Shown: positions 39,730 to 50,478 of the stretch, piece after piece
How positions within the stretch are numbered: the first letter of the stretch is position 1
Layout: the number at the start of each line of letters is the position of its first letter
Assembly (NCBI GenBank): GCA_964036045.1
Contig: OZ038401.1
Coordinates: 30,586,397-30,650,396, forward strand
DNA from: Eutreptiella sp. 'Long Island Sound 2002'
Lineage: Eukaryota > Euglenozoa > Euglenophyceae > Eutreptiales > Eutreptiaceae
DNA: 64,000 nucleotides
Direction: 5' to 3'
Notes under the pieces: model-generated
Told to the model about the DNA's origin: nothing
The model's input: the letters and a program-made list of their open reading frames with translations, nothing else
Database searches by the model: none
Translations under genes and position numbers: made by a program

Positions 39730-41592
39730 CTAGGCCATGCTAAGCTGGTGCATCACCAAAGAAGCATACAAACCCTTCTTCGCAAGCAGAGTGTCATGAG
39801 TCCCCTGCTCCACAACAACTCCCTTGTCCAAAACCACAACCTCGGCTGCATTGCGTACCGTGGACAGCCTGTGGGCGATGATCAGCACCGTCCGATTCTC
39901 CATCAACACCTCCAACGCTCGCTGCACGAGGTGCTCACTCTCCGCATCAAGGGCGGATGTGGCCTCATCCAGCAGAAGGATCTTCGGATTTCGGTACAAG
40001 GCCCGTGCGATGGCGATGCGCTGCTTCTGCCCCCCCGAGAGCCGTATGCCCCTTTCCCCTACCACTGTGGCATACCCCTCCGGAAGATTCACGATGAAAT
40101 CATGGGCGTTGGCACTTTTGGCTGCCTCTTCGATGGGCTCTGATTGGGCCTCTCCGGTGCCGCCGAAATTATTATTCATCCCGAATGTAATGTTCTCGGC
40201 AATGGTCGTGTTGAACAGGGTCGGTTCCTGGTTCACCACTGCTATGGTCCGTTGTAAGAACTGTGGATCAAAAGTGGCGAGATCGAAGCCATCAATGGTG
40301 ACAACCCCAGAAGTGGGGTCATAGAACCGTTGGATGAGGGCCGCGACGGTGCTCTTCCCTGCCCCCGAAGGCCCAACCAAAGCGATCCTCTTCCCGGGAG
40401 GAATATCTATTGACAGGCCATCCAAGGTCTTAATGTCTGACCGTGCTGGGTATGAAAAGGAGACTCTGTCAAGACGGACGTGCCCCTTGCACTCCCCTAT
40501 GTCGATCCCTTTCTCAGGGTACGTAATTCGCGGGTTCCTCTCAATGATCTCAAAGACCTTTTGGGTGGCGCCGACCGCCTTCATGAGGTCAAAATACAGA
40601 GTTGAGATGGTCCCGAACGCCGCTCCAATGGTGAGTGTATACAGCACGAACGACGTCAGCGATCCCACTGTGAGTTCTCCTTCCAACACCAAGATAACCC
40701 CGTACCAGAGCACGGCCAGAAGAGCCACCCCAGCCAAAGTTATGTCAAAGCTAAGCATACTCGCAAACAGGAAGGCCAGTTTCTTGGCCATCACGTAGCC
40801 GGCTTCAATACTGTCGCTGTATGAGACTCTCATTCTTAACTCCTGCCGGAATGACCGCACCGTTCGGATGTTGGAGATGGCCTCGTCCGCAACTTGGGAA
40901 GCCTCCGCCAATTTGTTCTGTACCCGATTGCTGTACTGCTTCGTGAACTTCCCGAAGATTACCGCCCCAACGGCAACGGCTGGAACGACGGCAAGCATTA
41001 CCAAAGTAAGCTTCCAGCTGATGAAGAACAGGATGCCCAGGCCCCCAATGGCTTGCACACAACTGCGCACGAACATGGAAACATTCTTAGTCGAGGCATT
41101 CTCCATGGACTTGGTGTCGCTACTCAGGCGGCTGAGCAGTTCGCCTGTGCTGTGGTCATCAAAATACCCGATCTCCTGAGAAATCAACGAGGCAAAAGTG
41201 GAAGTTCTCAGCCTGCGCACCACCCTTTCCCCCGCAAGGGTAAAGGTAAAGGAGCGGATGAACACAAACAGGGCTTGCAGTACAAATAGGCCCAGCAGCA
41301 TGAGGATGTGGTTCCTCACATTGGCCTTGCTTTCGGGGGCTTGAGGATTGGATGCAATTTGAATCAACTGTCCCACTATGGCAGGGACTGCAAGGGCCGC
41401 CCCTGACGCCCCAAGGAGGGCCAGCGTGCCTGTAGATATCAGAAGTGCCTCACTGGCGGCCAGCCCACAAAGCCTGCTGGACGTGCTTTTGGAGGGTGGG
41501 TCAACGACGTGCAAAACGGTGGCGCTGTTTGCACTCAACGCGTCATGAGCCGCCCCGGCGGTCTGTGGGGCCGTGGACACCACAATCGCCAT
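39730..41592 (-). CDS. ABC half-transporter (ABCB/TAP-like), single exon
   Basis: A complete 620-residue protein from ATG to TAG without introns. It has an N-terminal transmembrane domain with six helices (about 50-78, 95-115, 170-190, 193-213, 270-290, 295-330), including an ABCB-type intracellular loop (SQEIGYFDDHSTGELLSRLS). The nucleotide-binding domain follows: Walker A GPSGAGKST (407-415), Q-loop Gln in NQEP (454-457), signature LSGGQ (518-522), Walker B ILLLDE (538-543), D-loop SALD (546-549) and H-loop His574 in IIAHRLS. All catalytic residues are present, so it should work as a homodimer or heterodimer, as in TAP, mitochondrial ABCB and bacterial MsbA-type exporters. The N-terminal 45 residues are Ala/Ser/Thr-rich without a hydrophobic core and could be an organelle-targeting sequence. 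The substrate cannot be inferred. Confidence 0.95.
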   Translation of the reverse strand: MAIVVSTAPQTAGAAHDALSANSATVLHVVDPPSKSTSSRLCGLAASEALLISTGTLALLGASGAALAVPAIVGQLIQIASNPQAPESKANVRNHILMLLGLFVLQALFVFIRSFTFTLAGERVVRRLRTSTFASLISQEIGYFDDHSTGELLSRLSSDTKSMENASTKNVSMFVRSCVQAIGGLGILFFISWKLTLVMLAVVPAVAVGAVIFGKFTKQYSNRVQNKLAEASQVADEAISNIRTVRSFRQELRMRVSYSDSIEAGYVMAKKLAFLFASMLSFDITLAGVALLAVLWYGVILVLEGELTVGSLTSFVLYTLTIGAAFGTISTLYFDLMKAVGATQKVFEIIERNPRITYPEKGIDIGECKGHVRLDRVSFSYPARSDIKTLDGLSIDIPPGKRIALVGPSGAGKSTVAALIQRFYDPTSGVVTIDGFDLATFDPQFLQRTIAVVNQEPTLFNTTIAENITFGMNNNFGGTGEAQSEPIEEAAKSANAHDFIVNLPEGYATVVGERGIRLSGGQKQRIAIARALYRNPKILLLDEATSALDAESEHLVQRALEVLMENRTVLIIAHRLSTVRNAAEVVVLDKGVVVEQGTHDTLLAKKGLYASLVMHQLSMA

Positions 41593-42960
41593 CCGATATC
41601 AAGGATGGATTCCTCTGGCCATGAAACAGGAAGACAGTGAACCTGGAGCGGAAGGCGTGCATACGGCGTACGTAACCTGGACGCTGTTGGGTGACAGTGA
41701 CATGTGTTCGGTGAGGATATGAAAGACAAAACAGCGCGCAGAAACGAAGCAGACTTGTCAGTGAACGGCCATAAGCTGCGGGTACCAACAACAGAGTGCA
41801 CAACTATCCACTCCTATGACCCACTTATGCAAACATGATCATGACACGGCTTGAGAATGTGTGTACACTCCCATTACATTCCCACAGGAGCTGCTCCCGG
41901 CCAGGACCCGACCCGAGGGGTGTTGAACCGTTTTGGGGATTGTATGGTGGGGGGGGGGGGACCCCACCCCAGAAGGGGGAGACCCCCTTGCCCAGGGAAA
42001 CCCGGGGTGAACTTGTCGTGGTGTGGGGGCCCAAATGGCTCTGGCCATCGGGAACAGACCGAAAAAGGGGGTTCGGCGGCTAGGAGGGCTTTGGCTGCTG
42101 AAAGTTGCCCAGTAGACAGCGCTCAGAGGGGGCCTTGATGCGATTGCCCGGCGATGCCGGCCCGACTGCCTGGGGACCGCTGGGACCTGTCACACTGCCC
42201 AGCTGGGATTCCGTGTGCAGGGGCTGCCTTTGTTCTGCTGTCACTGCCAGCCCAACTGCTTGTGGGCTGGTGAGGGCTGTGGTGCTGCCCAGCCAGGCTT
42301 CCCGAGGTTGCATGTACGTGCCACCTCTCCTCCACCACCCCCTCCCCTCTTCTCTGCTCCCAGTTGCCCTGCTGCCCTGCGGCACCCATAGTGTGTTGCC
42401 CCGAGGGGTAGCCTCAGGAATAGCCTGGGGTGCTGCAGAGCAAGGCAGAGAGAGGCACCCAAACAGGGTGTGTGTACATTCGTAGATCCCTCCCTCCCTC
42501 CCTCCCTACCCACCCCCCCCTCCCTCCTGCTACTTCGTATGTGGACGATGCCTGCTTCGGTGCACTAGGGCCAATGCGCTGTCACTGCCCACATGGGTGC
42601 TCTTGGGGGCCTAGAGCACTGTCGTTGCACGCAGTATGCCTCTCGGCTGGGTTGAGGATAGGAAGCGGTCAGAGCCAAGAGCCTCTGTCCTCAGGATGTG
42701 ACCCCGGGAAAGCTTCCCATCCATCCATCCATCCATCGCCCCCGGAAGAGGGGGGGGGGGGGCGTCGAAGCCCCAAACCTAGCACCTTTTTGTCGGGCAC
42801 CTGTGAACGGTTGGGTATGCGGCCCAAGTGTGATCCGACAGTTCGCATCGCCCCTTTCCCCAATAGAGGGTAGTGTATCATCGGCTTAGGTATTCCCAGC
42901 CACACTGCGAACCTCATGAGGGTGGGCTCTTGAGGCAATCATGCGGTTAGAGTTACAATA
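41593..42960. other. Intergenic, low-complexity rich
   Basis: 5' flank of the ABC gene. It holds a G-run (41949-41960), two imperfect copies of a unit of about 96 bp with CTGCCCAGC (42160-42305), a (CCCT)n tract (42487-42510) and a (CATC)n run (42719-42736). No gene seen. Confidence 0.5.
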
Positions 42961-42969
42961 CACAAAGGA

Positions 42970-43095
42970 TGCGACAAAGGGAAGGGAAGGGCCTACGACC
43001 TGTTGCACCAGCTGAAAACAGGGACGACTTTCTAGGGAAGGGCCTAAGACCAAGCAAGAGTGGCTACTTAGAACACTTTCTAGGGAAGATCCTCA
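42970..43095. repeat. Short tandem repeat, GGGAAGGGCCTA unit
   Basis: Three imperfect copies of a unit of about 56 bp that contains GGAAGGGCCTA and CTTTCTAGGGAAG. Confidence 0.65.
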
Positions 43096-43229
43096 AAAAG
43101 AGAGGGAGGGGAGAGCTATCCAACATCAAAATCATCATGCCACTCGTCACGGGACGTCTTGCCGGTACTCTTTGGCCTAGTGCGCTTTTGGGTCGAGTTG
43201 CTAGCGACCTTGTGCCGGGGTGGGCTAGG

Positions 43230-43800
43230 GGTGCATTGAACAACTTGTCGCCATTTCTCAGCCATTTTTCCTCCCCTGGTTGGCCGGGCCAAAAATTGCA
43301 AAACCAAAAGTACCTTATCGCCTCGGATTCCAAAATTTTTGTGATTTTGAACGCAAATAAAGGCAAAAATATTTCTTTCGGACGCGCATGCACTATGCCT
43401 TTTTCGAACGATTTTTGGACCCCACTCCGGCTAGGCTGGCTGTACAGGTTTGAGGATTTGAAGAAATTTTCAAGCTACATGCATTTTTGGCCAATTTTTC
43501 GGGCATAGCAAAATGCAAGAGCGCGGAAGCGCGGATTTGATGGTCCGTGTTTCGGCAAATTTCGACGCCCCTACAATGAGTTCTGGCCATTTTTGAGCCA
43601 TTTTTCATCCCCCAACCCCCAAAAGCCAGGCCGAAAATTGTAAAACCAAAATTGACCTTTTTGGGATTCAAAAAATTCCAAACTTTTTGTGATTTTGAAC
43701 ACAAATAAAGGCAAAACTATTTTTGGTCAGGCACACGCGCACTAAGCCTTTTTCGACCGATTTGGTGCGACTCAATCCTCGTATGGTTCCAATTGGTCTA
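43230..43800. repeat. Two-copy tandem repeat, about 348-bp period
   Basis: The block around TTTTTGTGATTTTGAAC (43336 and 43684), with AAATAAAGGCAAAA and GCCTTTTTCGA, occurs twice at a spacing of about 348 bp. Its texture (CCATTTTTGAGCCATTTTTC) resembles the composite units at 1-7176 but is not clearly homologous. Confidence 0.7.
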
Positions 43801-43984
43801 GAAATGAGGCATCCTATTGCATGGACGCATGAAATGCACCCACTGAAATGGCACCTTGGTCTTGCAAACCATCATCAGAGAACGCTTGATTGCTCCTAAA
43901 CGCATTCTCTTCACTAGCCACCATTGGTTCATGGGCGAGTGCACACTGCTGCTCGTACGCTACAAAGTGACAAAACTTGTTGTA

Positions 43985-44340
43985 CTTTGGGGCAACACGG
44001 TGAGGAGCGGCGGGGCAACACGGTAAGCAATACTGGGGCACCCGAGGCAGGGACTGGCGGGGCAATACATCGAGCAGCCCAGGCCCAAAGAGGAGCAAAG
44101 GCAACCATCAAAAGCAGCACTGGGGCAATGCAATGAAGAGCACCGAGGCAACACGTTGAGGAGCACGAGGCAACACACTGAGGAGCATAAGGCAACACAG
44201 TGAGCAATACTGAGGTACCATAGTGGGGAGCACTGGACAACACAGCAGCCAATACTGGGTTACCATAGTGAGGAGCAAAAACAGGCACTACAGTGAGGAA
44301 CCATGGGGCAACCCCCCCCCCCATTGAAATCTCCCCTCTA
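43985..44340. repeat. Degenerate minisatellite block 1 (CAACACAGTGAGGAGC)
   Basis: Imperfect iterations of GGGGCAACACAGTGAGGAGC and GGTACCATAGTGAGGAGC. Further blocks of the same family occur at 44755-44960, 45915-46440 and, inverted, at 46480-46690 and 47070-47140. Confidence 0.75.
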
Positions 44341-44754
44341 GCGCGCAACGGTTCCCCAAGAGGGGGGGGATAGCACGGGTACATGAACCCAACCCCAACA
44401 ATTGTCCAACGCTTGTCCCCATCCAATTGCAATACACAAGCAACATACATAATCAGCATGACATGGAATTACTTAGGTGCCCCATCATCAACCACTGGCA
44501 CAGTGTGGAAGTCATTGTCACAAGACCACACCACTTTATATTGTTGGACATGTTTGACTTGCATCACAAACACTGCATGAAGCTGCGAAGAGGACTGTGC
44601 TGCTAGTTTGGCGGCACACTTAAGAACAGCATGGCCTACTAGTGGTTTGGCAGCTTGCTTTGGGGTAGAGAAGGCCCACAAGTAGACCAAAGTGGACTGC
44701 AACATCAATGCATGCCACCTCTCATGTGCCTAACAAAAAGTGTCATCCCCACAA

Positions 44755-44960
44755 AGGTTACCACGGCAAGGCACACCAGGGACTCCTCACTAGGGCAACA
44801 TAGTGAGCAATACTAGGCTACCACAGTAAGGCACACTAGGGGCGACACAGTAAGGAGCACTCGGCATAGTGAGCAGTGTGAGGGGCGACAGAAGGAGTAC
44901 CACACTGAGCGACAGAGTGAGTACCACACTGAGGAGCACTAGGGCAACACAGTGAGCAAT
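44755..44960. repeat. Degenerate minisatellite block 2
   Basis: Same family as 43985-44340 (AGGGCAACATAGTGAGCAATA, ACAGTGAGCAATATGGGG). The orientation is the same. Confidence 0.7.
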
Positions 44961-45144
44961 ATGGGGGAATAGTTGCCCAGCCCACTACCTTTGTATTAAG
45001 TATCCTGGCTCTAGCCCCAAGTTTATCCTAACCGGGGGAAGTCCCCCAAGTAGACTGCAATGGAACGCAAACTTTCCCTGCAAAGCACGTTGCATAAGCC
45101 GGAATATGAGGATTGAACAACACAAAATGTCACTCAGAATGTGA

Positions 45145-45930
45145 TTAACAAATAATATTATTCCCACAAGTGTGGGTGTCAATACATTCACAGCAATAGC
45201 GCTCCTTACACTCATCACAAACTGTGACGGTGGAGCGCTTGTGACAACACAACACACACACTTCTACCTCATCCTCTCCCTCATCCTCTGTGGCAGCCGA
45301 GTTGCTCTCGTCCGTCCAAACATGAGGCAAACATGGTCCCATGGTATGTAAGGAGGGTGCCGGACTTGCCTCCAAATACAAAATTGAGAAAACTGCAATA
45401 ATATACGGACGGACTGGTGCAACTCATCAGGGCCGCCACGCCAAATGTTCCTAACCAAGCCCCAATGCCACAAACCAGCAAACAATTGCTCAATGCGTGC
45501 GCAGTACCACCCATGTACATCAATATAACATTGTTGGCGGGCTGTCAAAGTTCCATTCTTTCTTCAATGAATGGCACAATGACATGAACCCGGCCTTTAT
45601 AAGCACCATCATAGCCCCAACTTCAAAATCGAAGAAATCACCTCGGGTACAAGAAGGACCATACCCATCCCAGAGAACATCAGCGGATGTCCCAGGGGCC
45701 AAGGGGCAAATCCAAACAATGTTGCCCAACATATCAACGGCAACGGCAACGGTGACCTTGAAAACATGCGGTGCATAGTTCGGATTCCAAAGGTCAACAC
45801 TCCACACCCATGGGCATGGAGTCCGTGAAATGGGTCATGAAAAACGGGATATGGGGACAATGGTTGAAAGGATTGAAGCTGTCAGCCCACCGAATTTCTT
45901 GGACAACATGCGCACAGGGGCAACATGGGG
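45145..45930 (-). pseudogene. PIF/Harbinger-like (DDE_Tnp_4) transposase, frameshifted
   Basis: Read on the minus strand, pieces in shifting frames give a transposase in order. First comes FFMTHFTDSMPMGVE. Then VDLWNPNYAPHVFKVTVAV and VDMLGNIVWICPLAPGTSAD, the typical central DDE_Tnp_4 block ending in PG-x3-D. Then YDGAYKGRVHVIVPFIEER, and TARQQCYIDVHGWYCARIEQ with LFAGLWHWGLVRNIW, containing the likely catalytic Glu. The frame ends with a Cys-rich tail, EVCVLCCHKRSTVTVCDECK, then RYCCECIDTHTCGN, which looks like a zinc-binding finger. At least two frameshifts make it inactive. It lies within minisatellite DNA. A second fragment of the same family is at 14049-14447. Confidence 0.65.
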
Positions 45931-46440
45931 AACAATATTGGGTTACGGTAGTGAGGTGGGGCAACACAGTGAGCAACACTAGGGTACCACAGTGAGGAGC
46001 ACTAGCGCAAAATAGTGAGCAACATTGGCGTAGCACAGTGATGAGCCGTGGGGCAACACAGTGAGAAGCATGGGGAAACACCGTGAGCACCAATGGGGCA
46101 CCACAGCGAGCAGCACGGGGCAGCACAGTGGGGTGCACGCGGGCAATGCAGCAAGCAATACTGGGGTACCATGGCAAGGAGCGCTGAGGCAACACAGTGA
46201 GCCATATTGGGGCACCACGGTGAACAATATTGGGGCACCACAGTGAGCAATACTGGGATACCACAGCGTGGAGCACAGTGCAACACAGTGAGGAGCATTG
46301 GGGCAATACAGTGAGCACGACTCAAAGGAGCAAACTCGGTGAGAGGGGTTAGGGGCAGCAAAATAACGAGTACTAAAGCAACACTGCAAACAATACTTTG
46401 GCAGCAATATGGGGCATACCATGGCAAAAGAATGAATAAT
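45915..46440. repeat. Degenerate minisatellite block 3
   Basis: The longest block: more than twenty imperfect words of CACAGTGAGCAATACTGGGG and ACCACAGTGAGGAGCACT type. Long minus-strand frames here (up to 174 codons) encode only Cys/Leu/Pro-rich repeat peptides and are not genes. Confidence 0.75.
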
Positions 46441-46479
46441 ATGGGGCAATGGTGTCAGGAATACTTCTCCTTGACTCCA

Positions 46480-46690
46480 CCCAGTATTGCTATATATACC
46501 CTATTGTATTGTCCCAGTGCTGAGTGCAGTGTGTTGTGGTGTTGTATTCCTCACTGCGTTATCTCAGTATTCCCGATTGTGCTGCCCAGTACCTATCACT
46601 TTGGGGCCCAGTATTCATCACTGGGCTGCCCCAATGCGATTCAACGGTGAAACCGTAATCAGTATTGGGGCAGCACAGTGAGGTGTGCTA
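46480..46690. repeat. Inverted minisatellite block 4
   Basis: CCCAGTATTCATCACTGGGC and TGCTGCCCAGTACC words are the complement of the CAGTGAG family. The array therefore switches orientation near 46470. Confidence 0.6.
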
Positions 46691-49153
46691 AGTTGAGACT
46701 GTAGGGCAACATGGCAAAGAATACCCACACAACACAGCTGGTAGGCAGTATTGCATGACCAATATTTAACAACAAAGTGAGGAATGATGGTTTATTCGCA
46801 AACTTTGGCCATCATAGTGAGCATTACTTCAGCAACACAATGGGCAAAATTGATTCTTGGAAATTGCATTGGGTTCTATGCCAAAACTCTGTAACACTTG
46901 TGACAGCGCTAGTCAAAGGTGGGAATGATACACAGGGCAGTATCCAGGACCCAAGACTGGAGCCAAAAAGAATCAAGCAGCTGGTTCCACAGATTAGCTG
47001 GTTTCAAGAATGCCGACTGTCACTTGTTTGAGCAAGAATATGCGTGCTCCCCACTTTGGTACCCCGGCAGTGCTCACTGTGCTGCTCCCGTGCTGCTCCA
47101 CATGTGTTGCCCCCACTGCTCCTCACTGTGGTACCCTAGCGCGTAAGCGTGTGTGACAGCATCACAGAACAATTTGATTGATCAAGGCCCGGATAACATG
47201 ATCTACTGACTGTTTCGAACCCATGGTTTCAAAGCAAACAACTGCAGCACTCAAATTCTTGTGCACAATGTCTGCAAATCCGAGAAAAACTTAAAGCTAA
47301 AAGCTTTGAAACTCGCTTCAGCAGTCGTGTCACCGCTTTTGCACTTCCGTTTTGCAAGCGAACTTGGTTTCCGGGTGCACTTCCCAGTATATTCGACCAA
47401 CACCTCCTTGCAACTCTTCTCACAATGAGGCGAAACTATGAAATGACACGTGGCTCATCACTCTGTCCGCGGCCCACAGTTACTGCCCGTCTGATCCATG
47501 TGCAGCAAAACACGTGGGCAACAAAACACCATCATCGTAGACGTCATGCCTGGATGTGTTGAATTTCCATAGTTTGTGCAAAGGGCAGACCGAATGCACC
47601 CCAAAATACTGAGGTCTCTTTGCGCCAGCCAGATCGCACCAAATGGCTCCCTAGCCTAATTCTACAAATACTTCCTTCTCCCACGACTAATTGTGGCAAA
47701 CAAACCCTTTCAAAGAGGACGAACAATGGACATGTCCACCTTCCCGTCGTTGAACCCGCCTTATTTTCAAATCATTCCACCTCTGATGACACCACCTCTA
47801 CATTCCGTACAACAACCAAATGAGAGCCCAGCATGCATAAGCTGTCACTGAACAGAACTCAACACCCAAAATGTTCTTACTTGTTTTGGCCCCCAGCGAA
47901 AAACAAACAGCTGTCACTCCGGTCAGCCACTGAAAATATGAACTGCTTTCCCTAGCAAATAACTTATGGACTTCCACCTGATCTGATGCGCGGCCTTGAC
48001 GTCAGGATATCGATACAGGTTACATAACAAATATTTGCTCTATTTCTTGAGCAGCAAAGTACATTATTCACAAGTTGAAACCAACGGTTGGACTACAGGG
48101 CAAGAAGAAGGGATAAAGGGTCACCAAACTTGTGCAATTGTGATCTATGCAGGGTAATTCACCCTCACATTGAAAACGAGAGGGAAAATAAGAATGATGG
48201 CTGTAGGCACAGAGGCCTAATACCCAGGGCAGGTCTGAAGTTCTGGTGTCATCGCCGCGACAACAGAACGGCTATGCATGCATCTTCCAAAATGTGCTGT
48301 ATGGTTGTATGCACTAAACATTGATGAAAGCGCAATCGAAACAACAAATGAAGCACGTCACCGGTGTCTTATGAATGCAATGAGCACAGAATTTTGGCCC
48401 GGTCTTCATGCATAAAACACATCGGTTCAAGGTTAAGATGACTTGATGAACGAGTGAGGAGTTAGTGAACCCGACATCTACGCCCTCGACATCCCAGTTT
48501 TCGACAACTCCCCCTCTTCCCGTTTTGCGGCCACCATGCTCAGTAAGGAAGTGAACAGCAATCTATCCAGCTTGCGACATCTTTATAATCCTGGCACACG
48601 TTGTCGATTGCAAACAAAATAATTTTACCCGTTGAGGGTTTGCAGTTGCAATGCCAGGTGCACTTCCCTTTTCGCTTCTCTGACCGCTCTCCACTTTTTG
48701 CCGTCTCCCTAAGTTGTATTGGAAGATGTGACACTCCCGCTGCAATACTGCGCGACATACTTCTCCAACTGCTTTATCTGCACCAAGTTGTTGTTGTATG
48801 CATTGTCTTTTTGGCACCAGCCCTGTCAAACGGAAAAGGCTCGAGGGAGGCCAATATGGGACTAATGGCTCAAGGTCAAGGTCATGGATGGGCTCATGAT
48901 TGGAGCTCATGGCACAAGGTAAGCAAAACCAAATAAACCAGCAAGTAACCTGACGCAAAATGGCTTGCTCGAAAATCCACCCCACACGTTGTATAAATTG
49001 TTGCAAAAGATGCAATGACGCTGATCTGAACAATTGAGGCCACGGCAGTGTGCGTGTGTGCGTGTGTCCGTGTGTCCGTGTCTTCAACGCCGTGCCGAGC
49101 AAAAAACAAGGGCCCAGCAGGTTAATCGTGGCAAGGTATCAGTCAACTTGCGG

Positions 49154-49154
<1 letters not shown>

Positions 49155-49192
<38 letters not shown>

Positions 49193-49225
49193 GCGTGTTG
49201 TGTGTGTATGCGTGCGTGCGTTTGC
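49155..49225. repeat. (GT)n microsatellite
   Basis: About 30 bp of pure GT followed by degenerate GCGTGTGCGTG and GTGCGTGCG. Confidence 0.9.
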
Positions 49226-49645
49226 ATGCACGTGTGTGTCAGGCGGCTCCGGCCCACTCTCGCTTTCTGCCTTTCTCTTGCATGGCCAGAGCAACGCAAT
49301 GATTGGAAGCATCATTTGGGACAGTTTGGATGTGACCCCGTTTTCGTGCACACTAGCTTGAGTCTGATCGATTACGGCACTCAAGGTCAGCACGTCGCCA
49401 GAATGCGACCCGTGACACCCCGATATGCGACTCGAGACACAACGGAACGCGACCCAATACGGCACACAGAATGCACTCAAAAGTTGCAACTCCGTGGCAC
49501 ACACAGTGGATCTTCTCTAAAGATAGGGTGGATTCATGCCCCGGCATGTCCACTCACGGGACCGGGACACTAATAACTTTCGATTGGGTCATATGCGTTC
49601 GCCATAGATTGGACGGATCACATACGGAGCTGCGCCAGCCAAGGG

Positions 49646-49720
49646 GGGGGGGGGTTTCGGCCGGCCGGCCGGCCAGCGCCAGCCAGCAAGCCGGCCACCT
49701 AGCCAGCCACCCAGCCAACC
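49646..49720. repeat. Poly-G plus GGCC/CCAG minisatellite
   Basis: A run of G, then GGCCGGCCGGCCGGCC, then CCAGCCAGCAAG-type words. A similar G-run with CCAGCCAGCCAG occurs at 50311-50355. Confidence 0.8.
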
Positions 49721-50478
49721 ACCATTGCTTTGTACATGCATGTTTGCCTCACCGCCCTTGCTCTCAAGATCTCAAGATGATGTCACCGATCCATGGAGTG
49801 TATGGTAAAATTTCCTTCCCTTTAAACAAGGCACATCATGCATCGGGATGGGGTTTTGGGTTGTTTGCTCATGTCGGAATCCGGACCTAGTGGTCCAGTT
49901 GCACAATCACCCAACACAATTGCCATTGCATTGTGTTGTAGCGTCCCCGCGTCCAACTAACGTCGGCATGAGGAGTTGGAGACGTACGTGTTCTTTGGAA
50001 AGGTGCCTTGGGATATATATTGCAATATGGATGGTATATATTTTGGATTGAGGACAATTGTGTACTCTGAGGTTTACATCGGTAACAACAACATTTGCAG
50101 TTGAACATCCGCCTGATGCGGTGATTCTATGTTTTGTGTTCTTGGTCTTTATGGGAGGTTCCGAAGGCAAGGCAACTTGGAGTATGAGGTAAGGGTGTTC
50201 TTGAAAGGTGGCCCACCCCCCCCACCCTTGCAAACCCATCCCCATACCCATGCCATGCGTGAGAAGAGGCGGTACAATGGTGCACTACGTATTTTGGCTG
50301 TTTTCCGGGGGCGTGCCAGCCAGCCAGCCGGGGGGGGGGGAGGGGGGGGGGTTTCCAAAGCCTCCCAGCCACTCAGCCGCGGCTAGGCGCAGCTCCTACA
50401 CTTCCAACCTTGCCCCGCTCATGAAGCAAATGCCAACCAAAGCGGATGCGCTGTGCACGTGCAAGGAGCGAGTGGAAC

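Larger units (their letters stand above)
46691..50478. other. Intergenic, no gene identified
   Basis: No recognisable coding region. It includes a (GT)n tract at about 49155-49225, a poly-G plus CCGG/CCAG minisatellite at about 49646-49720, and a related poly-G plus CCAGCCAG tract at about 50311-50355. The missing 3' exon(s) of the phosphatase gene may lie in the right part. Confidence 0.45.

Noticed and set aside
47205-47260. tRNA-like B box (GGGTTCGAAAC on the minus strand)
   Set aside because: No credible A box or foldable anticodon arm at the right distance. A single B-box match is expected by chance in 64 kb.
49034-49573. 179-codon frame through the (GT)n tract
   Set aside because: Its length depends on a microsatellite encoding Val/Cys dipeptides; the rest is unremarkable.
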